This document shows, in pieces, positions 15,575-23,108 of a DNA stretch of 64,000 bases. The notes under the pieces are model-generated. The model saw only the letters and a list, made by a program, of their open reading frames with translations. It was not told where the DNA came from and searched no databases. This stretch comes from Leuconostoc citreum. GTDB taxonomy: Bacteria; Bacillota; Bacilli; Lactobacillales; Lactobacillaceae. The position numbers and the translations under genes were made by a program. The stretch lies in NCBI RefSeq assembly GCF_004354555.1, contig NZ_PUFH01000005.1:372001-436000 (forward strand), in the 5' to 3' direction. The stretch's first letter is position 1, and each line of letters opens with the position of its first letter.

Positions 15575-16365
15575 TACTTTCCCCCTTTGGTTGCCTGACC
15601 GTTTTGATAGTTAATTTGCCAACTATCCTGCACGTTGAAAATATAAACATTGAAGTTAATCGCAGTATCATTTAGTGACTGTGCCATCATGTGAACACCA
15701 CGAGGCACCAATTCCATATTGCGATATATTGGCGTCACTTGATAGCGCACATAATGACTAGTAGATTCTCTTAAATAATCAGCTACTTCTGTTTCATAGG
15801 TCACCATGCTTTTAGCATTTGGACGACTGTCAGCGTTTAATTGTCTAGTACCAGTAATGAGATTTTTAGGCTCGTTATTCAAACCTGTAAATTGATACCC
15901 AATCAGATGGCTCCGGTTATATAACCAGTCACTACCATTGGCGCCCGTTTTGATGGCATGGTAACCAGGTGTCTGCACAGTTAAGCGTTCACGTGCTTTA
16001 TCCTTTTGAGCTGGGGGCATCAGCTTTTTATTTAACAAAGCATTCGCTACCTGCGGTCGACCTAACCAATCTAGACCAGAAAGTTTTTGCCAACCAGACG
16101 CTGAAAGTTTCATTTCATCATTTGAGAATGTCGGTTGATTTTGATTGACTGATACAACGGATTGGTCGTTAAATTCCTGATTCGCTAGTTGCTCGTTTTC
16201 TGTTTCATGGTACGTTTTTTTATCAATATTAATGATTGGTGATTCAGTACTGAGTGAAACTATTTTCTGCATAATAGTGACACGATTGTAATAACCGATG
16301 CCAATTAAAATGACAAGTATTATCAAAATCCGTTTAAAATACTTTGCACGTTTATAATTTTTCAT
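15574..16365 (-). CDS. Membrane-anchored DNA/RNA non-specific endonuclease (EndA-like)
   Basis: A protein of 263 residues. An N-terminal hydrophobic segment (about residues 11-21, ILIILVILIGIGYY) follows basic residues, an uncleaved signal anchor that would place the rest outside the cell. The catalytic part carries YNRSHLIGYQFTG, then NEPKNLITGTRQLN, the beta-beta-alpha-metal nuclease motif of the DNA/RNA non-specific endonuclease family, in which DRGH is here NRSH as in many streptococcal and lactobacillar members. The expected HxxxN metal centre is present. It starts 12 bases after the ribbon-helix-helix gene in the mobilization operon. Possible roles are processing DNA at the cell surface during transfer or degrading competitor DNA. 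Confidence 0.8.
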   Translation of the reverse strand: MKNYKRAKYFKRILIILVILIGIGYYNRVTIMQKIVSLSTESPIINIDKKTYHETENEQLANQEFNDQSVVSVNQNQPTFSNDEMKLSASGWQKLSGLDWLGRPQVANALLNKKLMPPAQKDKARERLTVQTPGYHAIKTGANGSDWLYNRSHLIGYQFTGLNNEPKNLITGTRQLNADSRPNAKSMVTYETEVADYLRESTSHYVRYQVTPIYRNMELVPRGVHMMAQSLNDTAINFNVYIFNVQDSWQINYQNGQATKGGK

Positions 16366-16377
16366 GAGTCCTTCTTT

Positions 16378-16671
16378 TTATTCTTTTGGCAAATAGAAAT
16401 CTAAGCGTTCAATAATTTTCTTCGCTAACTCACCTATGACCAAAGTATTTTCATTTTGTGTTTGAATTAAGCGATTGTTAGCTTCAATGAGGTCATCAAT
16501 GTAGGCATGTAAAACATTTGATGATTCCATTTCTTCAAGCCGGTTTGCGTAATCAGTAATCACTTCTTTAATCAATTGATTGGATGTTGTATTCGTTTTT
16601 TCGGCGTAATGATCAATAACATCAATGACACTTTTCTCAATACCACGAATTTCTTTCCTAACTTTAGACAT
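16378..16671 (-). CDS. Ribbon-helix-helix-like relaxosome accessory protein
   Basis: Predicted at 97 residues from the ATG at 16671, which has GAGG 7 bases upstream; a longer frame to 16800 would run through the repeats and lacks a ribosome site. The N-terminus (KEIRGIEKSVIDVIDHYAEK, TSNQLIKEVITDY) resembles a ribbon-helix-helix DNA-binding fold of the MobC/CopG kind, followed by a coiled coil. It is the first gene of the mobilization operon and sits beside the candidate oriT. Such proteins help the relaxase bind oriT and often repress their own operon. Confidence 0.6.
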   Translation of the reverse strand: MSKVRKEIRGIEKSVIDVIDHYAEKTNTTSNQLIKEVITDYANRLEEMESSNVLHAYIDDLIEANNRLIQTQNENTLVIGELAKKIIERLDFYLPKE

Positions 16672-16714
16672 ATAGACCTCTTTTTTATTTGATGGATTGT
16701 AACAGGTTAAGGGG

Positions 16715-16756
16715 GAATGCCGGCAATTGCTGCCTAATCCCGCCGTGCGGGCATTC
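16715..16756. other. Candidate origin of transfer (oriT)
   Basis: Nested inverted repeats stand just upstream of the mobilization operon: outer arms GAATGCC (16715-16721) and GGCATTC (16750-16756), and an inner perfect hairpin CCCGC-CGT-GCGGG at 16739-16751. The stretch is much richer in G+C than its surroundings. Position next to the relaxosome accessory gene and the hairpin form support an oriT. No nick site can be assigned from sequence alone. Confidence 0.45.
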
Positions 16757-16776
16757 AAATGACGGTAACCAAAAAG

Positions 16777-16820
16777 ATATGTAATACGGTTGTTGTACAT
16801 ATGTAATACGGTTGTTGTAC
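16777..16820. repeat. Two exact tandem 22-bp repeats
   Basis: The 22-base unit (core GTAATACGGTTGTTGTAC) occurs twice with no gap, at 16777-16798 and 16799-16820. A shortened, diverged third copy (ATGTTTTTCGTAC) follows. The repeats lie between the candidate oriT and the end of the next upstream gene. They may bind the ribbon-helix-helix protein or control the operon promoter. Confidence 0.75.
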
Positions 16821-16836
16821 ATGTTTTTCGTACAAA

Positions 16837-16862
16837 AAAATGACCCTTTTGGGCTATTTTCT
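16837..16862 (-). terminator. Possible terminator after the coiled-coil gene
   Basis: On the minus strand CCC-AAAA-GGG with partly paired flanks is followed by seven T. The short stem and internal mismatch make this only a moderate terminator for the operon that ends at 16876. Confidence 0.45.
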
Positions 16863-16875
16863 GAAAAACAGTGGA

Positions 16876-17859
16876 TTAAATTTCCTTAGTTTTTGGTAGC
16901 TGTGAGTGTCCTTTTTTAACCTGCTTAATGGTTGCTTCGTATGTTTCAACTTTAGTCTTTGCGTTGCCAATATTGTTGCGTGCCTCAGAGATTTGACTAC
17001 GAATTTGAGTGATACTACTCCGTGCATTTTCAATGCTTGTTTGCAGTGAGCTATCAGTTGTATTGACTTGTTGTTTCGCCAATTCTTTAATCGCATCCGT
17101 CTGTTGTTCAATCGCTTTTTGATATGATGCAATCGCTTGTTTATTCTTACCAATCACTTCATTTTGATTGGCTATTTTGTCTTGATATTCTTCAATAGTT
17201 AAAGTCCGTTGCGAGGCATCTCTCAGCGTATTTGAATACGATACTTTGTCACGATTGACCGTGAACTTACCTTGGTTTATTTCAGATTGAGACGCCTTTG
17301 TTGCATTACTACTTGAAGCGATTGCACTTGCACTATTGGGTGCATCAATTTTATTTGTGTTGATATTTTTGTCGTGTGCTGTCACGGTAACTACGTTAAA
17401 TTTTGGGCTCAAATTGGTGAATTTAACGACCATAGTATTGTTCGAAGTTGGAATGTAATAGCCTTTAACTTTTCTGCCTTTTGTATCGGCAATGGCTGTA
17501 AAGTAAATGTTATTAATATCTACGAATTGATTTTTTGAGTCGCCACCATTTGCGATGCGATAATGTAATTCTAAGACACCGTTTTTTGGATTGAAGGCAG
17601 ATTTTGCTAACGTAGCAGATTTGTTCATTGATCCAAAGGGCATTGGGGTATTGAGTGGCGTACTTGGAATATTTGAAGGACGTGGTACGACACTGACAAG
17701 GATTGTCACTGAGACAGCCACAAGCATGAAAATGCCAAAAATCACGAGTAAGTTCCTTCGCTGGTGTTCGACAAACCAGGTAATAAAACGTTGATAGCTT
17801 TGGTTCAAAAAAGTAAATTTATCACCAAACCATTTAAAGAAATTCATTGTTGCAATCAT
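16876..17859 (-). CDS. Hypothetical membrane-anchored coiled-coil protein
   Basis: A protein of 327 residues, starting at the ATG that overlaps the SSB-like stop (TGATG) with GGAGG 9 bases upstream. One strong membrane segment (about residues 38-57, NLLVIFGIFMLVAVSVTILV) is followed by a probable extracellular domain resembling a beta-sandwich (VLELHYRIANGGD, MVVKFTNLSPKF), then a long coiled coil (IANQNEVIGKNKQAIASYQK and TKVETYEATIKQVKK). I do not recognise a family. It could form part of a transfer-associated envelope structure, but the plasmid carries no visible type IV secretion genes. Confidence 0.6.
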   Translation of the reverse strand: MIATMNFFKWFGDKFTFLNQSYQRFITWFVEHQRRNLLVIFGIFMLVAVSVTILVSVVPRPSNIPSTPLNTPMPFGSMNKSATLAKSAFNPKNGVLELHYRIANGGDSKNQFVDINNIYFTAIADTKGRKVKGYYIPTSNNTMVVKFTNLSPKFNVVTVTAHDKNINTNKIDAPNSASAIASSSNATKASQSEINQGKFTVNRDKVSYSNTLRDASQRTLTIEEYQDKIANQNEVIGKNKQAIASYQKAIEQQTDAIKELAKQQVNTTDSSLQTSIENARSSITQIRSQISEARNNIGNAKTKVETYEATIKQVKKGHSQLPKTKEI

Positions 17860-18275
17860 CAATATTCACCTCCCCATTCATTGAAATCGGCACTGTCAAA
17901 GTTTGGCATTGGTGGCAAATCAGAACTCGAACTTTGTTGATTTGTATCAACATTTTTTGCTAATTTTGGTTGCCCATAAATTCTGAAAAAATTGACAACG
18001 TTTTGCATTTCATAAACTACTTCTGTTGTTTCTGGTTTTGTATATTGATGGTTTCTCATGTTGAAATCGACCTCAACAACTAGTCCTTTTTGTGTCAAGA
18101 GATCACGAACTAATTCGGCCGTTTTACCAAAAGCAACATAGCCGATGTAAGTTGCCTTACCGTCTTTTAAATCGTTAATGGCAAGCGAGAAATAAGCGAC
18201 AGGATATTGTTTTTCCCCGCTAAGGTAAAACTTAATATTGCGACTGAGACGGCCGACGTGGTGATTAGTTTGCAT
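17859..18275 (-). CDS. Single-stranded-DNA-binding-like (OB-fold) protein
   Basis: Predicted at 138 residues from the ATG at 18275; an ATG 12 bases upstream touches the AAAGG site and is less likely. The N-terminal part (NHHVGRLSRNIKFYL, VAYFSLAINDLKDG, GYVAFGKTAELVRDLLTQKG) has the strand pattern and the FGK-AE-hydrophobic signature of SSB proteins. A short acidic tail ends in FDSADFNEWGGEY, reminiscent of SSB tails. Plasmid SSB-like proteins protect single strands during replication or transfer. It overlaps the preceding gene by about 10 bases. Confidence 0.65.
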   Translation of the reverse strand: MQTNHHVGRLSRNIKFYLSGEKQYPVAYFSLAINDLKDGKATYIGYVAFGKTAELVRDLLTQKGLVVEVDFNMRNHQYTKPETTEVVYEMQNVVNFFRIYGQPKLAKNVDTNQQSSSSDLPPMPNFDSADFNEWGGEY

Positions 18276-18624
18276 AATAATACTCATCCTTTCTTTGTTG
18301 CATCACTTGTTTAATTGGGGCTATTTTTAACTTCAATGTTTTAGACAAGGTTTGGTGTGTATCAAACAACCGCAAATAGCTATTTGTGGACTTCGGTACA
18401 TCCTGTGGTAAAGAACGGCAGCCAACATATTGCTGTCCGAAGCAATCTTCAAAAACGTAATTTCGAACTGTTCTGCGCTGATCATGCTTCATGATTAAAG
18501 CCCTGATTCTTTCAGAAGACAGGCATTCATTTTTCAGTGGTTGGACTAAAATCACAACCTCTTGATCCTGTGATAGCCTGTTTAATACTTGCACATCAAA
18601 CAAGGACATTTGGTTGGTCTTCAT
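18265..18624 (-). CDS. Hypothetical plasmid protein
   Basis: A protein of 119 residues with a good ribosome site (GGAGG, 6 bases before ATG) that overlaps the previous gene. The opening MKTNQMSLFDVQVLNRLSQ has no clear family. It contains several cysteines and a basic C-terminal end. It belongs to a tightly overlapping set with the SSB-like protein and RepA, so a role in plasmid replication or maintenance is possible. Confidence 0.55.
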   Translation of the reverse strand: MKTNQMSLFDVQVLNRLSQDQEVVILVQPLKNECLSSERIRALIMKHDQRRTVRNYVFEDCFGQQYVGCRSLPQDVPKSTNSYLRLFDTHQTLSKTLKLKIAPIKQVMQQRKDEYYYAN

Positions 18625-18868
18625 CCTGAACCTCCTTTGGCTTAGCCGCTTCGTGAAATGGTAAATTGTAGGCCGTCATTAATTTTTGAATGGCCTGATA
18701 AGACGTCTGCGATGTGCGGTACATTCTGACCGCCCCATCATCTTTTAATGCCCCATTTTCGATGGCTTTTAGAATTTTTTGTGTGAGTTCTCCTGATGAC
18801 TGCGCAGTAAATAATATCTTTGCGTTAAAATAATCTACTGCTAAAAAGACGTTGTATTTATGTAACAT
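18596..18868 (-). CDS. Hypothetical plasmid protein
   Basis: A protein of 90 residues following AAGGGGG before its ATG, 23 bases downstream of the repA end. The strand-helix alternation (NVFLAVDYFNAKILFTAQ, then LTQKILKAIENGAL) suggests a small alpha/beta fold. No family was recognised. Its 3' end overlaps the next gene by 29 bases. Confidence 0.55.
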   Translation of the reverse strand: MLHKYNVFLAVDYFNAKILFTAQSSGELTQKILKAIENGALKDDGAVRMYRTSQTSYQAIQKLMTAYNLPFHEAAKPKEVQDEDQPNVLV

Positions 18869-18891
18869 GCGCTCCCCCTTATAAAAGCTAT

Positions 18892-19825
18892 TTAATACCC
18901 CATGGCGTATTTGTTAGTCGTCACGGCTGTTCGTATACGAGCAGCTAATCCTTTAGAAAAGTATCGACCGAATTGTTGATGATCAATTAGATTTTCATTC
19001 ATGTAAACTAATTGTTTTTTGGCATTTTCTTCCAGGAGACTGGTGAGTCTTATCTCGCCGTGAATGCGTATTTGGTTTTGCAAAATAGTGTTGCCACTAC
19101 GTAATTCATCTTTTAAAAACTCTAACGAATCAGCCAATGATTTGACCACGATACCAGCTTGTACAGCATCGGTAACCAATAAGTCAGGAATTAGGTTGTG
19201 CATCAGGTTTCTTAGCTGTGGATATTGCGCTAATAGATTACCAGTCGCGAGTAAGGCGTCGGCAGGCTTTGACAATTGGTTTTGATTCTCGGCCCCACCA
19301 ATATAATCATCATCATCATCCAAAGAATTAGTTTTAGTTTCATTCAAATCAGTATCACTATACTCAGTATCACTTGACTGTCGTTTTGACAGTTCTGGTA
19401 CTGCCGTTTTGACAGTTCCGGTACTGTCGTTTTGACAGTTCCTTGTCCCCCAGGGCATCAGGCCTGTGGATAACTTCTTTTTCGACATTTAAGTTGCCTA
19501 TGTATAGTAAATTTGGACGGTTTAGTCCCTGGCGCTCCTCCTCAAGTAACCCGAAAGCATTGAGTTCTTTTTTGATGGCAATCACTTTCTTTTCACCAAC
19601 ATTCAACATCCGTTGCAGATCACCATTTTTGTAAATTAGATAGACATCACCCACGTCATCTATCCAACCATTCTTTAAAGATAGTTCGAAACGGTCTTTC
19701 AAAATAGCATAAGCTAATTTTGACTCTGGCATCATTTTGCTATACTGCTCATTTTCAAACAAAGCTTTCGGTACACGATAAAAGCGTTCACTATTCTCTA
19801 CCTGTTTCTGACTAATTCGATCCAT
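18892..19825 (-). pseudogene. repA: RepA_N-family replication initiator, frame broken at internal iterons
   Basis: The N-terminal part (19825 down to a TGA at 19370-19372, 151 codons) is a RepA_N domain: FYRVPKALFENEQYSKM, KLAYAILKDRFELSLKNGW and VYLIYKNGDLQRMLNVGEKK are its characteristic segments. The C-terminal part continues in another frame (DTEYSDTDLNETKTNS to the stop at 18892), with the helical tail domain of these initiators. The two frames meet at three copies of a 23-bp repeat; one more copy, or two fewer, would rejoin them without a stop. The start MDRISQK follows GGAG. As read, no full-length initiator is made unless the ribosome or polymerase slips. Confidence 0.85.
19374..19442. 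repeat. Three 23-bp iterons inside repA (probable origin of replication)
   Basis: Units at 19374-19396, 19397-19419 and 19420-19442 share the core ACTGTCGTTTTGACAGTTC. Each contains the palindrome ACTGTC/GACAGT around a 5-base spacer, and the copies differ at a few positions. RepA_N plasmids are known to carry their origin inside the initiator gene, so these are probable RepA-binding iterons. Because 23 is not a multiple of 3, copy-number changes shift the reading frame. Confidence 0.85.
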
Positions 19826-20099
19826 CGTGTTCTCCAATTCTTTCCTTTAAGCGCTGGTACAGCAGTTTGTCCGCAAAACTAATTTCTTCTTTGTCACTCT
19901 TCTCAACAGTAACCATGATGTCACTGACGGATAGGTATAATCCTTGAGATAAACGATTTGCTTCGAATGCATAGATTTTTGTCCTATCATGCTCGATGCG
20001 AAAAAGTCTATTTTCTGACAAGTTAGTTAGTTTTGATAATTGGCGAAGTGATAAGCCGAGTTCTTCTCTTCTGTTGCGTATGAATTCACCTACACTCAT
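19812..20099 (-). CDS. XRE-family regulator upstream of repA
   Basis: A protein of 95 residues with an N-terminal helix-turn-helix (VGEFIRNRREELGLSLRQLS, TNLSENRLFRIEHDRTK). GGGAG lies 8 bases before the ATG. Its end overlaps the repA start by 14 bases, so it is co-translated with repA and probably tunes initiator expression or plasmid copy number. The remaining C-terminal 30 residues are charged and helical. Confidence 0.75.
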   Translation of the reverse strand: MSVGEFIRNRREELGLSLRQLSKLTNLSENRLFRIEHDRTKIYAFEANRLSQGLYLSVSDIMVTVEKSDKEEISFADKLLYQRLKERIGEHDGSN

Positions 20100-20186
20100 A
20101 AATTTCTCCCATAACGTATTTTTGTGTTACAATTCTAAAACGTTCTCACAACAATTTGCTAGGTGTAACTTAAACTCACAAAAAAA

Positions 20187-20272
20187 CACCATATTATGAA
20201 AAGTAGAAGAATACTGTTATATCAAGGCTTTTAGGCCTTAATAATTGTAATATTCTACTTCATAATATGATG
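20187..20272. repeat. Long imperfect palindrome at the right end of the plasmid region
   Basis: Outer arms (CATATTATGAA with TTCATAATATG) extend inward through AGTAGAA/TTCTACT, and a short inner stem AAGGC/GCCTT closes a small loop, about 85 bases in all. It lies in the 270-base gap between the XRE gene and the large membrane protein gene. It could be a terminator-like structure, a second-strand origin or an element end. The rest of the gap (20100-20186 and 20273-20371) shows nothing recognisable apart from AT-rich promoter-like sequence. Confidence 0.7.
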
Positions 20273-20371
20273 TACAACCTGTACTCAACATGGAATTGTG
20301 CTTGATAATCATCGCAATCCCTTTTTAAATCATACGAAGTACAAACTTAGCACGTTACATTATGGTCATAA

Positions 20372-22135
20372 TTAATGTTTCAATCTACTTGTATAAAACA
20401 TGCCTTTAATAAAGTAAATCAACCAATAGCCGCCAAGTGCAAGCCATGTAATAATAAATATAATCAGACTAATTTGATGTACTAAGGTTTTATGATATGT
20501 CAGACGAATTGTTTTTGCGCCATTTGGATTAACAGATAAAAAGCCACCCTTATTTTTGTATGCCTTTAGTCGTTTACCTTGCGTATCAAAAGCAGCAAAT
20601 CCTTTAAGATAAGTAATCGGTGTTTGAACACTTCTAGTATTGCGCGGTACACCAATAATATAAAAATCTTGGCCTTTGACCATTGTTCGATTAGGTAATA
20701 TTTGCTTATCAAACTGAACAAGAGAATCTGAATAAATTCTTTTAGCGTTACGCTCTTGACCTTGCGCACGATAATCATCCAAGACGAGAGATGGTCTATC
20801 TAACATCACTTGAATATTATCATTAGTCACGCCAAACAATGAATCGGTTTTAAGATTATCCTTGTTAGGTGCAACAATATGGTTCGTTGCATTATTAAAA
20901 CCATCAACATGGCAATTTTTGGCAACCGTATTAAGCATCATGCCATTAAATGACAGGTATATTAACATGACTGACACAATTGGCAGCATTTTTTGCTTGA
21001 TTTTCATTAAGTCTGTTACAGCAAAAGCAACAAATAGACTACCTAAAATCGCTGGCATAAAATGCCAACGATACGTCATCTGAAGAGCGCCACTCAGCTC
21101 ACGGTTAAATAGATACCAAGGAAATAGATTAGAATACAGGAATAGTAAGGCTACGATATAAGATAAGCCCAATATTTTATAAACATAATTAAATTTTTTG
21201 TAGAAAATAAGTAGCGCAGTAAGACCTATAATTAGGAGCGACAAGACATCAGATAGGTTGAATATTCTCATCAACACGGTACTAAAGTTCGCACCAAACA
21301 AATCAGGGTTATTCGGTAAATTCGCCCAATTATTAGCCAATCTTTGCTCGATAAACGGAAAAACAAAGGCAGCAGACAGGCCTAACGTGAGCAACACTGA
21401 TCGTAATAACTGATTCATGTCATTAATGGACAATTGCCTCTTGAAGTAAGCCACAACGACCATACATAAAACAGTTAAGACAATGCCCAATGTTGTTGGA
21501 ATTGATAACATCACGGCAAAGCTACTATAAATTGCTGCACGTAACCAGGTGCGATTATCATGAAGGAAAATAATGTTATAGAAGCTTAGGACAACAACCG
21601 GTGCTAGTAGAATCACTATATTTGATGCATATTGCGTCATATACGCAATTCTAACAACAGCCACATTATCTAAAATGGCGTTACCAATGGCAGCCGTCAA
21701 CACATATGTCAAAGCAAATGTGAATGCTAGTTTTATTTTAGAGGTTATTTTATAAACAATCGCAAAATTAGACCATAATGCAAAATAAACTACGATAATA
21801 TCAAAAATCAAAATTGAGGTCACTGGTAATTTTGTTAGACGCCATAAAAATATTAGAGGATAAAACAAATACGTCGGATAAAAAAATTTTAAACCATAAC
21901 CCCAACTATTTGTCCCTGAGTATCTAATGATGTCTGGGAAAAAATGGCCATTTTGCTGTGCCATGATTAACTCATGAAATTGGGCAATGTGAAATTGACT
22001 ATCACGCCAAGTTACTAGCTCGCCATTTAACAGCAACGGCAAAAATAATATCATAGCGATAATTAAAAAGATAAGATGTAATCCCAGGTAGGATTGTATG
22101 TATTTCTTCAAAAGACTCCCCCAAAAAACAGTCAT
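20372..22135 (-). CDS. Large polytopic membrane protein (YfhO/GT-C-like)
   Basis: A protein of 587 residues with about 12 membrane segments followed by an extracellular domain of some 150 residues and a final membrane helix. An early extracellular loop contains TWRDSQFHIAQFHELI, with the acidic/His pattern seen in GT-C-type glycosyltransferases that use lipid-linked sugars. Overall layout resembles YfhO-like proteins and the membrane proteins of teichoic-acid or glycolipid modification in Lactobacillales. No ribosome site is strong. It stands alone between the plasmid and the SDR gene. A role in cell-surface glycosylation is inferred; the family name is uncertain. Confidence 0.6.
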   Translation of the reverse strand: MTVFWGSLLKKYIQSYLGLHLIFLIIAMILFLPLLLNGELVTWRDSQFHIAQFHELIMAQQNGHFFPDIIRYSGTNSWGYGLKFFYPTYLFYPLIFLWRLTKLPVTSILIFDIIVVYFALWSNFAIVYKITSKIKLAFTFALTYVLTAAIGNAILDNVAVVRIAYMTQYASNIVILLAPVVVLSFYNIIFLHDNRTWLRAAIYSSFAVMLSIPTTLGIVLTVLCMVVVAYFKRQLSINDMNQLLRSVLLTLGLSAAFVFPFIEQRLANNWANLPNNPDLFGANFSTVLMRIFNLSDVLSLLIIGLTALLIFYKKFNYVYKILGLSYIVALLFLYSNLFPWYLFNRELSGALQMTYRWHFMPAILGSLFVAFAVTDLMKIKQKMLPIVSVMLIYLSFNGMMLNTVAKNCHVDGFNNATNHIVAPNKDNLKTDSLFGVTNDNIQVMLDRPSLVLDDYRAQGQERNAKRIYSDSLVQFDKQILPNRTMVKGQDFYIIGVPRNTRSVQTPITYLKGFAAFDTQGKRLKAYKNKGGFLSVNPNGAKTIRLTYHKTLVHQISLIIFIITWLALGGYWLIYFIKGMFYTSRLKH

Positions 22136-22159
22136 GTTTTCAAAAATTTGGTGATTATG

Positions 22160-22885
22160 CTAAATCGATTGAATATATGATTTCAGCACTTTCACAGCAA
22201 CTGATAAGTGGTATTTCGTTGGCTTCAGCACAACATTGTGCCCAACATCATCAAAAAAATATCCTGTGACACCATCAAAATCTGAAGAAAGCGCAAGATT
22301 GCGAGCAAACGGCACATCATTTTTTGCTAAATTTTTTGTGTATGGCATCAATTGACTGCGAACATCACCAGGAAAAAAAGAATTAACCGTTGTATTTTGA
22401 TGCGCAAGTCTATCCGCTAACAGCACCATTAACAACGTTTTATGTGTTACAACCCAAGCCGCCCTTGCTAACTGATTTGTTTGCAGTTCGCATATTGGTG
22501 CGAGACTGATTGCTTTGGGATTGCCACTGACGATTAACACACGGGCATTATTTAATCTCTCATTCAAGCCTACGGTAAGTTCATAGTGTGATAACAAATT
22601 ATTTTTAATATTTTCATCAGCAGTTTGTGGCATTATACCAGCACTGTGAATCAACACATCAACGCTTGAAAAAGTGGCATTTATCTTTTCAACCGCCTTG
22701 TCGATACCTACGCGCTTAGACAAATCAGCTGATATACTGCTGACATTTGGCCCTAAATGTGCGACTGATGATACTAATTTGGTCTCATCTCTGCCAATAA
22801 TAATTACCTTATTGTCACGCGACAAATCTTTTGCAATGGCAAATCCAACCCCTGATGAACCGCCAGTAATGACAATATTTTTCAT
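22160..22885 (-). CDS. Short-chain dehydrogenase/reductase
   Basis: A protein of 241 residues from the ATG at 22885, with GGGAG 5 bases upstream. The cofactor fingerprint is TGGSSGVGFAIA, and HSAGIMP matches the NNAG-type motif. The usual YxxxK catalytic pair is not evident; the corresponding region reads LARAAWVVTHKTLLM, with a Trp instead of the expected Tyr. It is therefore an atypical member, perhaps with altered chemistry. It diverges from the LysR gene across 223 bases, an arrangement typical of a regulator and its target. Its N-terminus closely resembles the SDR truncated at the left edge. Confidence 0.75.
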   Translation of the reverse strand: MKNIVITGGSSGVGFAIAKDLSRDNKVIIIGRDETKLVSSVAHLGPNVSSISADLSKRVGIDKAVEKINATFSSVDVLIHSAGIMPQTADENIKNNLLSHYELTVGLNERLNNARVLIVSGNPKAISLAPICELQTNQLARAAWVVTHKTLLMVLLADRLAHQNTTVNSFFPGDVRSQLMPYTKNLAKNDVPFARNLALSSDFDGVTGYFFDDVGHNVVLKPTKYHLSVAVKVLKSYIQSI

Positions 22886-23108
22886 GTTTGCTCCCACTCA
22901 TACTCGATTAGTTTGTCAAATTACTAACGCACTCGAGTATACGCCAAGTCGTTTAATTTATCTACAATTTGTTGTAACCCATCACAAGATAAATTGTGAT
23001 GATTAATTTATACCCTAACCACCATCAACTATATTATAATTAAATTACTCATTTTCATTAAAAAATAACGATAGCATATATTTTTTACACGCTAGGAGGC
23101 GGTTTACA

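Noticed and set aside
16777-16820. Possible CRISPR repeat
   Set aside because: Only two abutting copies, no spacers and no cas gene.
19374-19442. Possible CRISPR array
   Set aside because: The 23-bp units are directly adjacent without spacers, lie inside a coding region and have the form of plasmid iterons.
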